NCBI GenBank assembly: GCA_035693785.1
Contig: DASSFZ010000337.1
Span: 1 to 8,102, forward strand
DNA length: 8,102 nucleotides
Direction of reading: 5' to 3'
DNA from: DASSFZ01 sp035693785
Lineage (GTDB): Bacteria > Chloroflexota > Anaerolineae > Fen-1058
Below are positions 1 through 5,284 of this stretch, piece by piece (positions within the stretch are counted from its first letter, which is position 1; every line of letters begins with the position of its first letter). Made by a program: the position numbers and the translations under genes. Under the pieces are notes generated by a model. That model did no database searches. It was given only the letters and a program-made list of their open reading frames with translations, and was not told the origin of the DNA.

Positions 1-50
1 CACTGTCATCTGCGTTTGCCTCTCTTGAAGGGTCGGGCTGGCTAACTCGG

Positions 51-114
51 GAATATCCGACGAACCATGTCGTATATTCTCCCCTACGGGAGAATTATCC
101 GACGATTGGATAAT
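51..114. repeat. Cluster of three overlapping small hairpins downstream of miaB
   Basis: GAATATCCGAC (51-61) pairs with 69-79 (one mismatch, 7-base loop). ATTCTCCC (76-83) pairs perfectly with GGGAGAAT (88-95) around CTAC. ATTATCC (94-100) pairs perfectly with GGATAAT (108-114). Neighbouring stems share bases, so not all can form at once. The rest of 1-190 shows no gene and no T-run terminator for miaB. Confidence 0.6.
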
Positions 115-128
115 AGCATATATCCGAC
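54..128. repeat. Three dispersed copies of octamer TATCCGAC
   Basis: Exact copies occur at 54-61, 96-103 and 121-128. The same octamer forms a tandem array at 2175-2214, so the miaB-HEPN remnant-MNT segment is flanked by it on both sides. Confidence 0.6.
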
Positions 129-190
129 TTGACGTTGGTTAGAGCGTGTCTGGCAGACCGCAAGTGTTCTAAGTGGGGTTCTGTTCTGTT

Positions 191-1507
191 TCACGCCGCG
201 AGTACGCCCTGCATGCTCCACGGGCCGCTCCACGTGATTCTCACGTTCACGGCCTGGCCCAGCCGATCCACGGCGTCCTCGAAGAAGACCAGCTTGTTCG
301 TGCGCGTCCGGCCTCGCCATTTTCCCTTGTGGCTCGCTTCGACGAGGATTTCGACGGTCTCGCCCAGGTAGCGGCGATTGATCTTGTCCGCGATGTGGGT
401 CTGAAGATCCTCCAGCGCCCGGAACCTTCGCATCTTCTCTTCTTCGGGAACGTCGTCGCTCATCGATCTCTGCGCAACCGTCTGCGGGCGCGGCGAGTAG
501 CGCGCCAGGTGCGCGACGTCAAGCTCCAGCTCGGCCAGCAGGTCATACGTCTTTTGGAACTGAGCCTCCGTCTCGCTGGGGAAGCCGACGATGATATCCG
601 TCGCGATCGACGCGCCGGGAATCTTGCGGCGGATCTTGTCGATCAGGCGCCGGTAGTCGTCGCGCGTGTAGCCGCGCCGCATGTTTTGCAGCACCTCGTC
701 GTCGCCCGCCTGTACCGGCACCTCGATATGCTCGCACACCTTGGGCAGCCCGGCGACGGCGTTGAGCAGCCGGTCGTTCATCCAGTTCGGATGCGAGGTC
801 AGGAAGCGGATGCGCTGAATGCCGTCGATTTCGTGGACGACGCGGAGCAGGTCGGCCAGGTCGGGGCCTCCCGGCGCGTCCTTGCCGTAGCGATCGACGA
901 TCTGCCCCAACAGCGTCACTTCCTTGACGCCTTGGGCGGCAAGCGAGCGCACTTCGCGTGCGATCTCACCGACGGGGCGGCTGCGCTCCGGGCCGCGCCG
1001 GAAGGGGATGATGCAGAACGTGCACGCGTGCGAGCAGCCGTAGACGACCGGCACGTGCGCGCTGACCAGCCGGCCGCGCTCCGCAGCCGGCAGTATCAGG
1101 TCCCCGTCCTGCATCGCGTACCGCTCGCGAGTCTCGCGCTCCAGTAATTGGTACCCATCGCGCTGGCGCAGGTAGTCGACGAGCGGGCGCGTCTCCGAGG
1201 GCGGCATGAACACGTCCACCCAGGGGTAGGCCTGGCGGAGCGCGGCGCCGCCCTTCACGCCGACCATGCAGCCCATCACCGTGATGACCTTGTCGGGATG
1301 GCGCTGCTTGATCGGCTTGAGCGTCTGGATGTAACTATGGGCCTTGTCTTCGGCGGACTGGCGCACGACGCACGTGTTGAGGACGATCACGTCCGCGCTG
1401 GCGGCGTCGCCGGCGCTGCTCAGGCCGATCTTCTCCAGCTCCGACCCGACGCGCTGGATGTCGGCCTCGTTCATCTGGCAGCCGAAGACGTGCAAATGAT
1501 ACTTCAT
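191..1507 (-). CDS. miaB: MiaB, tRNA-2-methylthio-N6-dimethylallyladenosine synthase (radical SAM methylthiotransferase)
   Basis: This 438-residue protein has the full methylthiotransferase layout, of normal family length. The N-terminal MTTase domain carries the three auxiliary-cluster cysteines C10 (FGCQMNEAD), C46 (LNTCVVR) and C80 (MGCM). The radical SAM domain has the CxxxCxxC motif at C158, C162 and C165 (GCSHACTFCIIPFRRG). Further family motifs are LLGQ at 199-202, VPVQAGDDEVL at 263-273 and YSPRPQT at 337-343. A C-terminal TRAM-like segment spans about 378-438. By family knowledge it adds a methylthio group to position 2 of i6A37 in tRNAs reading UNN codons, using SAM and two 4Fe-4S clusters. 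RimO and MtaB are less likely because the motif around C158 is MiaB-like. The ATG at 1507 follows a weak AAGG. The gene lies 16 bases after the deleted HEPN gene, suggesting co-transcription. No clear terminator follows its stop. Confidence 0.95.
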   Translation of the reverse strand: MKYHLHVFGCQMNEADIQRVGSELEKIGLSSAGDAASADVIVLNTCVVRQSAEDKAHSYIQTLKPIKQRHPDKVITVMGCMVGVKGGAALRQAYPWVDVFMPPSETRPLVDYLRQRDGYQLLERETRERYAMQDGDLILPAAERGRLVSAHVPVVYGCSHACTFCIIPFRRGPERSRPVGEIAREVRSLAAQGVKEVTLLGQIVDRYGKDAPGGPDLADLLRVVHEIDGIQRIRFLTSHPNWMNDRLLNAVAGLPKVCEHIEVPVQAGDDEVLQNMRRGYTRDDYRRLIDKIRRKIPGASIATDIIVGFPSETEAQFQKTYDLLAELELDVAHLARYSPRPQTVAQRSMSDDVPEEEKMRRFRALEDLQTHIADKINRRYLGETVEILVEASHKGKWRGRTRTNKLVFFEDAVDRLGQAVNVRITWSGPWSMQGVLAA

Positions 1508-1523
1508 GATGACAATCGCTGCC

Positions 1524-1721
1524 TTATTCTAGCGCCCCGACCTCGCGGAGATAGCGTTCAATACGGTCAACAAACCGGCGGCTCTCATCCAGACGTGTGC
1601 TGGCTTGTTCCAGTGTGGGCACCGGGGCTGTGGGCTGGTAATCATCCTCTGCCGTCGCCAGGTCGTCGCGGGCCTTCTCCAGCCAAAGCTTTATGAGATT
1701 GACACAGGTTCGGCGATCCAT
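1524..1721 (-). CDS. HEPN-family protein with internally deleted core (remnant, 65 aa)
   Basis: The start (MDRRTCVNLIKLWLEKARDD) looks like the first helix of HEPN proteins that pair with MNT nucleotidyltransferases. The end (TLEQASTRLDESRRFVDRI) looks like their last helix. The middle is missing: there is no QQAAEKAL-type helix and no Rx4-6H RNase motif. The protein is about half the usual length (roughly 120-130 residues) yet stays in frame. A 7-base direct repeat, TGTGGGC at 1614-1620 and 1629-1635, lies at the apparent junction and may be a deletion scar. The ATG at 1721 is chosen over the codon at 1769 because it begins the family-like sequence and has a GGGG about 8 bases upstream. It overlaps the end of the upstream MNT gene by 31 bases, the usual coupling for such pairs. 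It probably lacks RNase activity; whether it is expressed or still binds the MNT partner is unknown. Confidence 0.6.
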   Translation of the reverse strand: MDRRTCVNLIKLWLEKARDDLATAEDDYQPTAPVPTLEQASTRLDESRRFVDRIERYLREVGALE

Positions 1722-2077
1722 AGATCGACCCCGTCTTGTTCTAGGTTGCGGCAGAATAGCGTTCGCCATTCCCGCAACTGCTCATACTCTCTTCGATTCA
1801 TCGTGACAGGTGAAATCAAGGCACCATGAGCCAGCCACGGTTCCACCGACTCATCGGCAATCGCGTCGTGAAAACGCCAGTCGCCATCGTCGACGACGAC
1901 CAGTACGTCCAGATCGGATTCGGCATCGCCCTCGCCGCGCGCTCGCGAGCCGAATAAAATCACATGCAGCACGCGATTGGCAAAGCGCGCCCGCAAGCGG
2001 GCTAAATAGCCCGAGAGCGCCACGCGCTCTGCCGGGCGAAGCTGCGTCAGTTCTTCCGCTGAGCTTACTTGCTTCAT
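1691..2077 (-). CDS. MNT-type minimal nucleotidyltransferase (antitoxin-like partner of HEPN)
   Basis: This 128-residue protein is a small polymerase-beta-fold nucleotidyltransferase. The signature GSRARGEGDAESDLD (residues 43-57) gives the helix-capping G43-S44 and the metal-binding D55 and D57, followed by the hydrophobic strand VLVVVDD. A third acidic residue, expected on a later strand, is not evident around ALISPVTMN (86-94). In the characterised MntA-HepT systems the MNT protein transfers AMP to the HEPN toxin and silences it; a similar role here is inferred from family and context. Its partner, overlapping downstream, is an internally deleted HEPN gene, so this may now be an orphan antitoxin. 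The ATG at 2077 has no clear ribosome-binding site, but a perfect TATAAT lies 8 bases upstream, suggesting a leaderless or near-leaderless message. Confidence 0.85.
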   Translation of the reverse strand: MKQVSSAEELTQLRPAERVALSGYLARLRARFANRVLHVILFGSRARGEGDAESDLDVLVVVDDGDWRFHDAIADESVEPWLAHGALISPVTMNRREYEQLREWRTLFCRNLEQDGVDLWIAEPVSIS

Positions 2078-2085
2078 CGAGCGAT

Positions 2086-2091
2086 ATTATA
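2086..2091 (-). promoter_or_regulatory. Putative -10 box (TATAAT) for the MNT-HEPN remnant-miaB unit
   Basis: A perfect TATAAT reads leftward and ends 8 bases before the ATG at 2077. Transcription would start at or next to the start codon, so the message could be leaderless. I see no good -35 match at 16-18 bases, so the call rests on the -10 box and its position between two genes. Confidence 0.4.
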
Positions 2092-2174
2092 CAGCAATTG
2101 ATGGGCTATGAGGCGTTCGTGGCAGGAATGGGAGGATAGTTCGGGTACGAATCGCAACTGCCGATCTAACTGAT

Positions 2175-2214
2175 TATCTGACTATCCGACTATCCGACCA
2201 CTTGACCATCTGAC
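2175..2214. repeat. Tandem octamer array (TATCYGAC x5, degenerate)
   Basis: Five consecutive 8-base units read TATCTGAC, TATCCGAC, TATCCGAC, CACTTGAC and CATCTGAC in strict 8-base phase. They end at the stop codon of the SDR gene. The exact octamer TATCCGAC also occurs three times at 54-128. No function is known to me. Confidence 0.75.
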
Positions 2215-3002
2215 TACATCGTCCCTGCGTAACTTCCGCCGTCCACCTGCAGCATCACGCCGTTGACGTACGACGCCGCCGGCGAGCACAGGAAGACGGC
2301 GACGTTGGCGAACTCTTCCGGCCGCCCCATGCGCTTCAGAGGATTGTTGGCGGTGATGAGCGCGGCTTCTTCTTCGGGTGTCCTGCCGCTTTTCGTCGCG
2401 CGCGCTTTCATCAGCTCGTCGACCCGTTCGGTATACGTCCAGCCCGGCAGGATGCTGTTGACGCGAATGCCATCTGGGCCGAGTTCCTGGCTCAGCGTCT
2501 TGGTCAGGCCGATGACGGCCATGCGGATCGAGTTGGACAGCGTCAAATTGGCGATAGGCTGCTTCGTCGATATCGAGTTCATCGTGAGGATTGCCGGCGC
2601 GGTCGACTGGCGCAGGTAGGGCAGGGCGGCCTTGATCAGGCGCACCGCGCTGAGCAGCGTCAGGTCGACCGCTTGCTGCCAGGTTTCCAGATCGAAGTTG
2701 TCGAAGGTGCCTGAGGGTGGGCCGCCGGCGTTCGTCACCAGGATGTCCAGCCCGCCGAATCTGTCGACAGTCGCGTCGATCAGGCGCTCGACGTCCGCCG
2801 GCTGTGTGACGTCGGCGCGCACGGGTAGCACGTCGGCGCTCGTTTCGCGGCGGATGTCTTCCGCGGCCCTGTCGACAAGCTCACTGCGGGCGCAAAGCGC
2901 TACCCGGGCCCCCTCGCGGGCGAACTGCAGCGCCGTGGCTTTTCCCAGCCCCTTTGAAGCGGCGGTGACGAGAGCGACCTTGTCTTTGAGTCCGAGATCC
3001 AT
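2214..3002 (-). CDS. SDR-family oxidoreductase with degenerate catalytic tetrad
   Basis: This 262-residue protein is a classical-size short-chain dehydrogenase/reductase. The Rossmann dinucleotide-binding motif is TAASKGLG (13-20), with DV at 64-65, NAGG at 91-94, and the C-terminal PGW and NGVMLQVDGG segments typical of 3-oxoacyl-ACP reductase-like members. The active site is odd. Ser143 (MNSIS) is present, but thirteen residues on, where Tyr is expected, lies Ser156, and four further on Lys is replaced by Arg160 (LSNSIR). The Asn position is probably Asp113 (VDLTLLS). NAD(P) binding is likely, while ordinary SDR catalysis is doubtful. I recall SDR homologues with the same kind of SN..R change, so this looks like a real subgroup and not a sequencing error. 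The ATG at 3002 has a strong AAAAAGGAG 5 bases upstream. The substrate is unknown. It follows the membrane FHA gene by 39 bases. Confidence 0.85.
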   Translation of the reverse strand: MDLGLKDKVALVTAASKGLGKATALQFAREGARVALCARSELVDRAAEDIRRETSADVLPVRADVTQPADVERLIDATVDRFGGLDILVTNAGGPPSGTFDNFDLETWQQAVDLTLLSAVRLIKAALPYLRQSTAPAILTMNSISTKQPIANLTLSNSIRMAVIGLTKTLSQELGPDGIRVNSILPGWTYTERVDELMKARATKSGRTPEEEAALITANNPLKRMGRPEEFANVAVFLCSPAASYVNGVMLQVDGGSYAGTM

Positions 3003-3026
3003 GCTTTCTCCTTTTTGCTATCTGCC

Positions 3027-3047
3027 ATCAGCTATCAGCTATCAGCC
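3027..3047. repeat. Three tandem heptamers (ATCAGCY)
   Basis: ATCAGCT, ATCAGCT and ATCAGCC are joined head to tail between the membrane FHA gene and the SDR gene; the last unit overlaps the FHA stop codon. This resembles short tandem heptamer repeats known from other bacteria. No function is inferred. Confidence 0.6.
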
Positions 3048-3485
3048 ATTTGCTTCCACCTCGAGGCGCATCCGCACGCGGCCCATCCGGATCACGTCGC
3101 CGGCGCCGATCACAACCGGGGTGTCGATCGAGACGTCGTTGAGCAACGTCCCGTTGCGGCTGTCGCGGTCTTCGAGCCACCACTGATTATTGCGCCACAC
3201 GATGAGCGCGTGCTCGGCCGAGCAGTACGAGTCGGGCAGTTCGATCGTGTTGCTCGGGGCGCGGCCGATCGAAGTATACGGCTTCAAGGCGAAGGCGTCT
3301 CCGTCGCGCATGCCGTCGACGTGATCGAGCAGGACCAGGCGCGCCGAGCGTGGGCGGTTGGTCGACGCGGCCTCACGCCGGGTCGCACTGCGCACATCGC
3401 GCCACAGCAGGATGACGATGAGTCCCAGAAAGGCGTAGAGCAGAATGATCAGGAGGATACGGGCGAGCAGCAGGGCGACTTCCAT
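3042..3485 (-). CDS. Membrane-anchored FHA-domain protein (FhaB-like)
   Basis: This 147-residue protein has one N-terminal hydrophobic helix (about residues 3-28, VALLLARILLIILLYAFL onward). A short basic linker follows, then a single C-terminal FHA domain (about 67-143). FHA domains bind phosphothreonine peptides. Visible key residues are G74-R75 (SIGR), S89 and H92 (CSAEH) and N111-G112-T113 (SRNGT), so the phosphate-binding loop looks intact. The canonical Arg after the Ser is Ala here. The layout matches the actinobacterial FhaB/FipA type, which acts with Ser/Thr kinases in cell-wall and division control. No kinase, phosphatase, RodA or PBP gene lies in this window, so that role is inferred from domain order only. 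It follows the DUF3662-FHA gene, matching the fhaA-fhaB order. The ATG at 3485 has only a weak ribosome-binding site. Confidence 0.85.
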   Translation of the reverse strand: MEVALLLARILLIILLYAFLGLIVILLWRDVRSATRREAASTNRPRSARLVLLDHVDGMRDGDAFALKPYTSIGRAPSNTIELPDSYCSAEHALIVWRNNQWWLEDRDSRNGTLLNDVSIDTPVVIGAGDVIRMGRVRMRLEVEANG

Positions 3486-3502
3486 ACGATCAACATTTAC
3501 TC

Positions 3503-3580
3503 ACTCACCTTACGCAGCGCATCCTGAGCGGAGCAGTGCGCGCCGTGCGGTCGAAGGATGCGGCACTGCGTAACGTGAGT
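3503..3580. repeat. Long imperfect inverted repeat between the two FHA genes
   Basis: The outer arms, ACTCACCTTACGCAG at 3503-3517 and its complement at 3566-3580, differ at one base. The inner arms CGCATCCT (3518-3525) and AGGATGCG (3555-3562) pair perfectly, leaving a 3-base bulge (3563-3565). The loop (3526-3554) contains GAGCGGAG and GTCGAAGG pieces like a family of short palindromes that I recall dispersed in many bacterial genomes. It fills the gap between fhaA-like and fhaB-like genes and touches the stop codon of the first. There is no T-run, so it is not a standard terminator. Confidence 0.75.
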
Positions 3581-4359
3581 TACTCGTGCAGCATGGGCGT
3601 GTCTTCGAGCGTGCTGGCAGGCTCGGCCGGCAGTGGCGCATCCTCGTAATACACCAGCGTGTATCCGGCCAGGCTGATCACGTCCCCTGCCTCCAGGCTG
3701 TGCTCGGTGACCGGCTGGCTGTTGACCGTCGTGCCGCCGCTCGATCCCGTGTCGTAGACGACGTAGCGGTTGCTGCGCAGCCGGATCTGCGCGTGGTGCC
3801 GCGACACGCGCCCATCGTCGATCACCAGGTCGTTGTCCAAAGCCCGGCCGAGCGTCGTAATGGATCGCGTCAACGGGACGTGGCGTTTGCCGTCCATGAT
3901 CAGGTACGCTCGCAGGCGGCTGGCGTCCAGCGCCCGGCGAATCTCGTCCGGCGCGATTTCCTGGGTCGGGCCGATAGGCGATGTCTCCTGGGCGATGTAT
4001 CGCGCGGCGACGGATACTCGTCCCTGCGGCGTCTCCTCGGAGGCGACGATCTCGACGACCGGCCAGTCGGGCATCAACAGATCGGCGCGCCGCGCCAGCT
4101 CGTCGACCGAGCCTGCCAGGTCCTCCGGCAGCGTCGGCTGGGTCTCCCGTAGAGCCTCGTAGTCCGACGGATGCAGGTAGACCCAGAAGACGTTTGGCGC
4201 GAAGCGCCGGCCCTGGTCGTCGGTCACCTGGTAGTCTTCGAGCGCGCGCGCCAGCGCGTGGGCGACCTCGATCGGCTGCAGCGTGCCCGAGAACAGGCGG
4301 CCGAACGTGCCTTCGACCAACTGCTCGATTAGCGATTCGATACGTGCGAGTTTGCTCAA
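3580..4359 (-). CDS. DUF3662-FHA protein (FhaA-like)
   Basis: This protein of about 259 residues begins with a DUF3662/FhaA N-terminal domain (LVEGTFGRLFSGTLQPIEVA, then ALARALED and the NVFWVYLHPSDYE stretch). A linker and a C-terminal FHA domain (about residues 158-238) follow. FHA residues include G171-R172 (TLGR) and SRHHA at 187-191. The usual Asn of the SxNGT loop is replaced by Gly (GSSGGTTVN), which may weaken phosphothreonine binding. In Actinobacteria the homologue FhaA acts downstream of Ser/Thr kinases in cell-wall synthesis; a similar role here is inference. I chose TTG at 4359 because the DUF3662 family starts about there, GGAAGGA lies just upstream, and the next upstream start (TTG at 4455) falls inside the predicted -35 box. 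A 14-bp perfect inverted repeat lies in its leader. Confidence 0.85.
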   Translation of the reverse strand: MSKLARIESLIEQLVEGTFGRLFSGTLQPIEVAHALARALEDYQVTDDQGRRFAPNVFWVYLHPSDYEALRETQPTLPEDLAGSVDELARRADLLMPDWPVVEIVASEETPQGRVSVAARYIAQETSPIGPTQEIAPDEIRRALDASRLRAYLIMDGKRHVPLTRSITTLGRALDNDLVIDDGRVSRHHAQIRLRSNRYVVYDTGSSGGTTVNSQPVTEHSLEAGDVISLAGYTLVYYEDAPLPAEPASTLEDTPMLHE

Positions 4360-4374
4360 GATTCCTTCCGTTTG

Positions 4375-4409
4375 AGACTTCGGAAGTCTGTCGCGGACTT
4401 CCGAAGTCT
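4375..4409. repeat. Nested palindrome: 14-bp perfect inverted repeat in the fhaA-like leader
   Basis: The arms at 4375-4388 (AGACTTCGGAAGTC) and 4396-4409 are exact reverse complements separated by 7 bases. Each arm is also a palindrome by itself: GACTTC and GAAGTC around one central base. It can form one long hairpin or two short ones, or present two copies of one operator-like site. It lies between the predicted TATAAT box and the ribosome-binding site of the leftward FHA gene. Its design matches the element at 6830-6862. Confidence 0.85.
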
Positions 4410-4426
4410 TTGGGTGGCTCGTGCGG

Positions 4427-4455
4427 ATTATAATGCCACGGCTGGTGTTCGGCAA
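4427..4455 (-). promoter_or_regulatory. Predicted leftward promoter for the FHA genes
   Basis: TTGCCG (4455-4450) and TATAAT (4432-4427) read leftward with exactly 17 bases between them. Transcription would start near 4420, giving a leader of about 60 bases that holds the 4375-4409 palindrome. It is back to back with the rightward promoter, with the -35 boxes only 5 bases apart. Confidence 0.6.
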
Positions 4456-4460
4456 ACGTC

Positions 4461-4489
4461 TTGGCGCATGGTATTAAACCAGGTATACT
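4461..4489 (+). promoter_or_regulatory. Predicted rightward promoter for HEPN-MNT-selD
   Basis: TTGGCG (4461-4466) and TATACT (4484-4489) lie 17 bases apart. Transcription would start near 4496, leaving a leader of about 77 bases before the HEPN gene. This leader contains a hairpin at 4519-4554. Confidence 0.55.
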
Positions 4490-4518
4490 TTAGGTAGGCT
4501 GTCACACTGCCTGACGCC

Positions 4519-4554
4519 ATGGTGCGCTGAGTGGCCTATCGGCATGTGCGCCAT
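4519..4554 (+). promoter_or_regulatory. Hairpin in the HEPN-MNT-selD leader
   Basis: ATGGTGCGC (4519-4527) pairs with GTGCGCCAT (4546-4554) over 9 pairs, including two G-U pairs. A small inner GCC/GGC stem closes on the loop TATC. It ends 5 bases before the GGGGG ribosome-binding-like run (4559-4563). It could influence translation, but no known riboswitch or leader class is recognised. Confidence 0.35.
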
Positions 4555-4572
4555 ACCTGGGGGTAAAGCAAC

Positions 4573-4962
4573 GTGCCTAACCGCGCTCAAGATTGGTTTA
4601 ACCAGGCCGTGAGGGATCTGGATCAGGCTGAAGACTCCCGGCGGGCAGGCCGCCACGAGTGGGCCTGCTTTGCAGCGCAGCAGGCAGCCGAAAAGGCGGT
4701 GAAGGCTCTGCACCTTCACCTTGGCCAAGAAGCCTGGGGGCACGTGGTCGCCAGGCTTTTGAGCGAACTGCCAAGCGTTGCGTCCGCTCCGGACGAATTG
4801 ATTGAGAAGGGCCGCGTGCTTGACGGCTTTTACATTCCGCCGCGCTACCCGAACAGTCATCCAGAAGGAGCGCCCTTCGAGCATTACGGGCCGCTGCACA
4901 GCCAGGAGGCCATTCGATATGCCCGTGAGATCATTGACTTCGTCCGTTCTCAAATGGCCTGA
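4573..4962 (+). CDS. HEPN-domain protein (toxin-like partner of MNT nucleotidyltransferase)
   Basis: This 129-residue protein is all-helical by appearance and of full HEPN length. The first helix is WFNQAVRDLDQAE (8-20). The signature second helix is ACFAAQQAAEKAVKALHLH (31-49). The Rx4-6H RNase motif is R91-YPNS-H96, and a final helix follows (SQEAIRYAREIIDFVRS). HEPN proteins paired with MNT enzymes are often metal-independent RNases acting as toxins, for example on tRNA or mRNA; target and activity here are inferred. The HxY tyrosine that is AMPylated in HepT is not present right after H96, where PEG follows. The start is GTG at 4573, the only start after an in-frame stop at 4564, with a GGGGG run 9 bases upstream. 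It overlaps the MNT gene by 44 bases. It is the first gene of the rightward operon. Confidence 0.88.
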   Translation: MPNRAQDWFNQAVRDLDQAEDSRRAGRHEWACFAAQQAAEKAVKALHLHLGQEAWGHVVARLLSELPSVASAPDELIEKGRVLDGFYIPPRYPNSHPEGAPFEHYGPLHSQEAIRYAREIIDFVRSQMA

Positions 4963-5284
4963 TGCGAAGACGGTTGATCAAGCCTTGCGCCAGTGGGCTG
5001 ATCCGGTCGCACGCAGCCGGCAAGATGTGCTGTACATCGGTTATTTTGGCTCATATGCTCGCGGCGACTGGGGCGTCGGTAGCGACCTTGACCTGATCAT
5101 CGTCGTCGAAGATAGCGATCGGCCATTTGAAAGACGCTCGGTCGAGTGGGATACCACGGCCCTGCCGGTGCCGACCGATGTGCTGGTGTATACAGAGGAC
5201 GAGTGGCGCTCCATGGCCGAAGAGCGCTCGTCGCCCGGCTGGCGACGAGAGATCGTATGGATTTATCAGCGGAGCAGAGCTTGA
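4919..5284 (+). CDS. MNT-type minimal nucleotidyltransferase (antitoxin-like)
   Basis: This protein of about 121 residues has the nucleotidyltransferase signature GSYARGDWGVGSDLD, giving G44-S45 and metal-binding D56 and D58. The strand LIIVVED and a later Asp (D87 in PTDVLVYT) could complete the catalytic triad. By analogy with MntA it may AMPylate and silence the HEPN partner encoded just upstream. I chose the ATG at 4919 because a near-perfect AGGAGG (4904-4909) lies 9 bases upstream, inside the HEPN gene. The reading frame is open further upstream, but those codons only shadow HEPN. The stop codon TGA (5282-5284) shares its last base with the ATG of selD, so selD translation is probably coupled to it. 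No similarity beyond the family motifs to the other MNT protein (1691-2077) stands out. Confidence 0.87.
   Translation: MPVRSLTSSVLKWPDAKTVDQALRQWADPVARSRQDVLYIGYFGSYARGDWGVGSDLDLIIVVEDSDRPFERRSVEWDTTALPVPTDVLVYTEDEWRSMAEERSSPGWRREIVWIYQRSRA

Noticed and set aside
148..158. Third copy of the nested palindrome (GTCTGGCAGAC)
   Set aside because: On the minus strand it equals the 11-base core of the 6830-6862 element (6841-6851), but the flanks do not pair, so it is at most a decayed remnant.
173..1147. Long plus-strand open frame of 324 codons
   Set aside because: It is antisense to miaB, whose motifs are unmistakable. GC-rich codon use opens the opposite frame.
2175..2214. CRISPR array
   Set aside because: The units are 8 bases, directly joined with no spacers, and no cas gene is present.
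4375..4409. Intrinsic terminator upstream of the FHA gene
   Set aside because: The stem lies in the leader of the gene and lacks a proper T-run in either direction.
4474..4953. Minus-strand open frame of 159 codons over the HEPN gene
   Set aside because: It would cross the predicted promoter and leader and lies opposite a clear HEPN protein.
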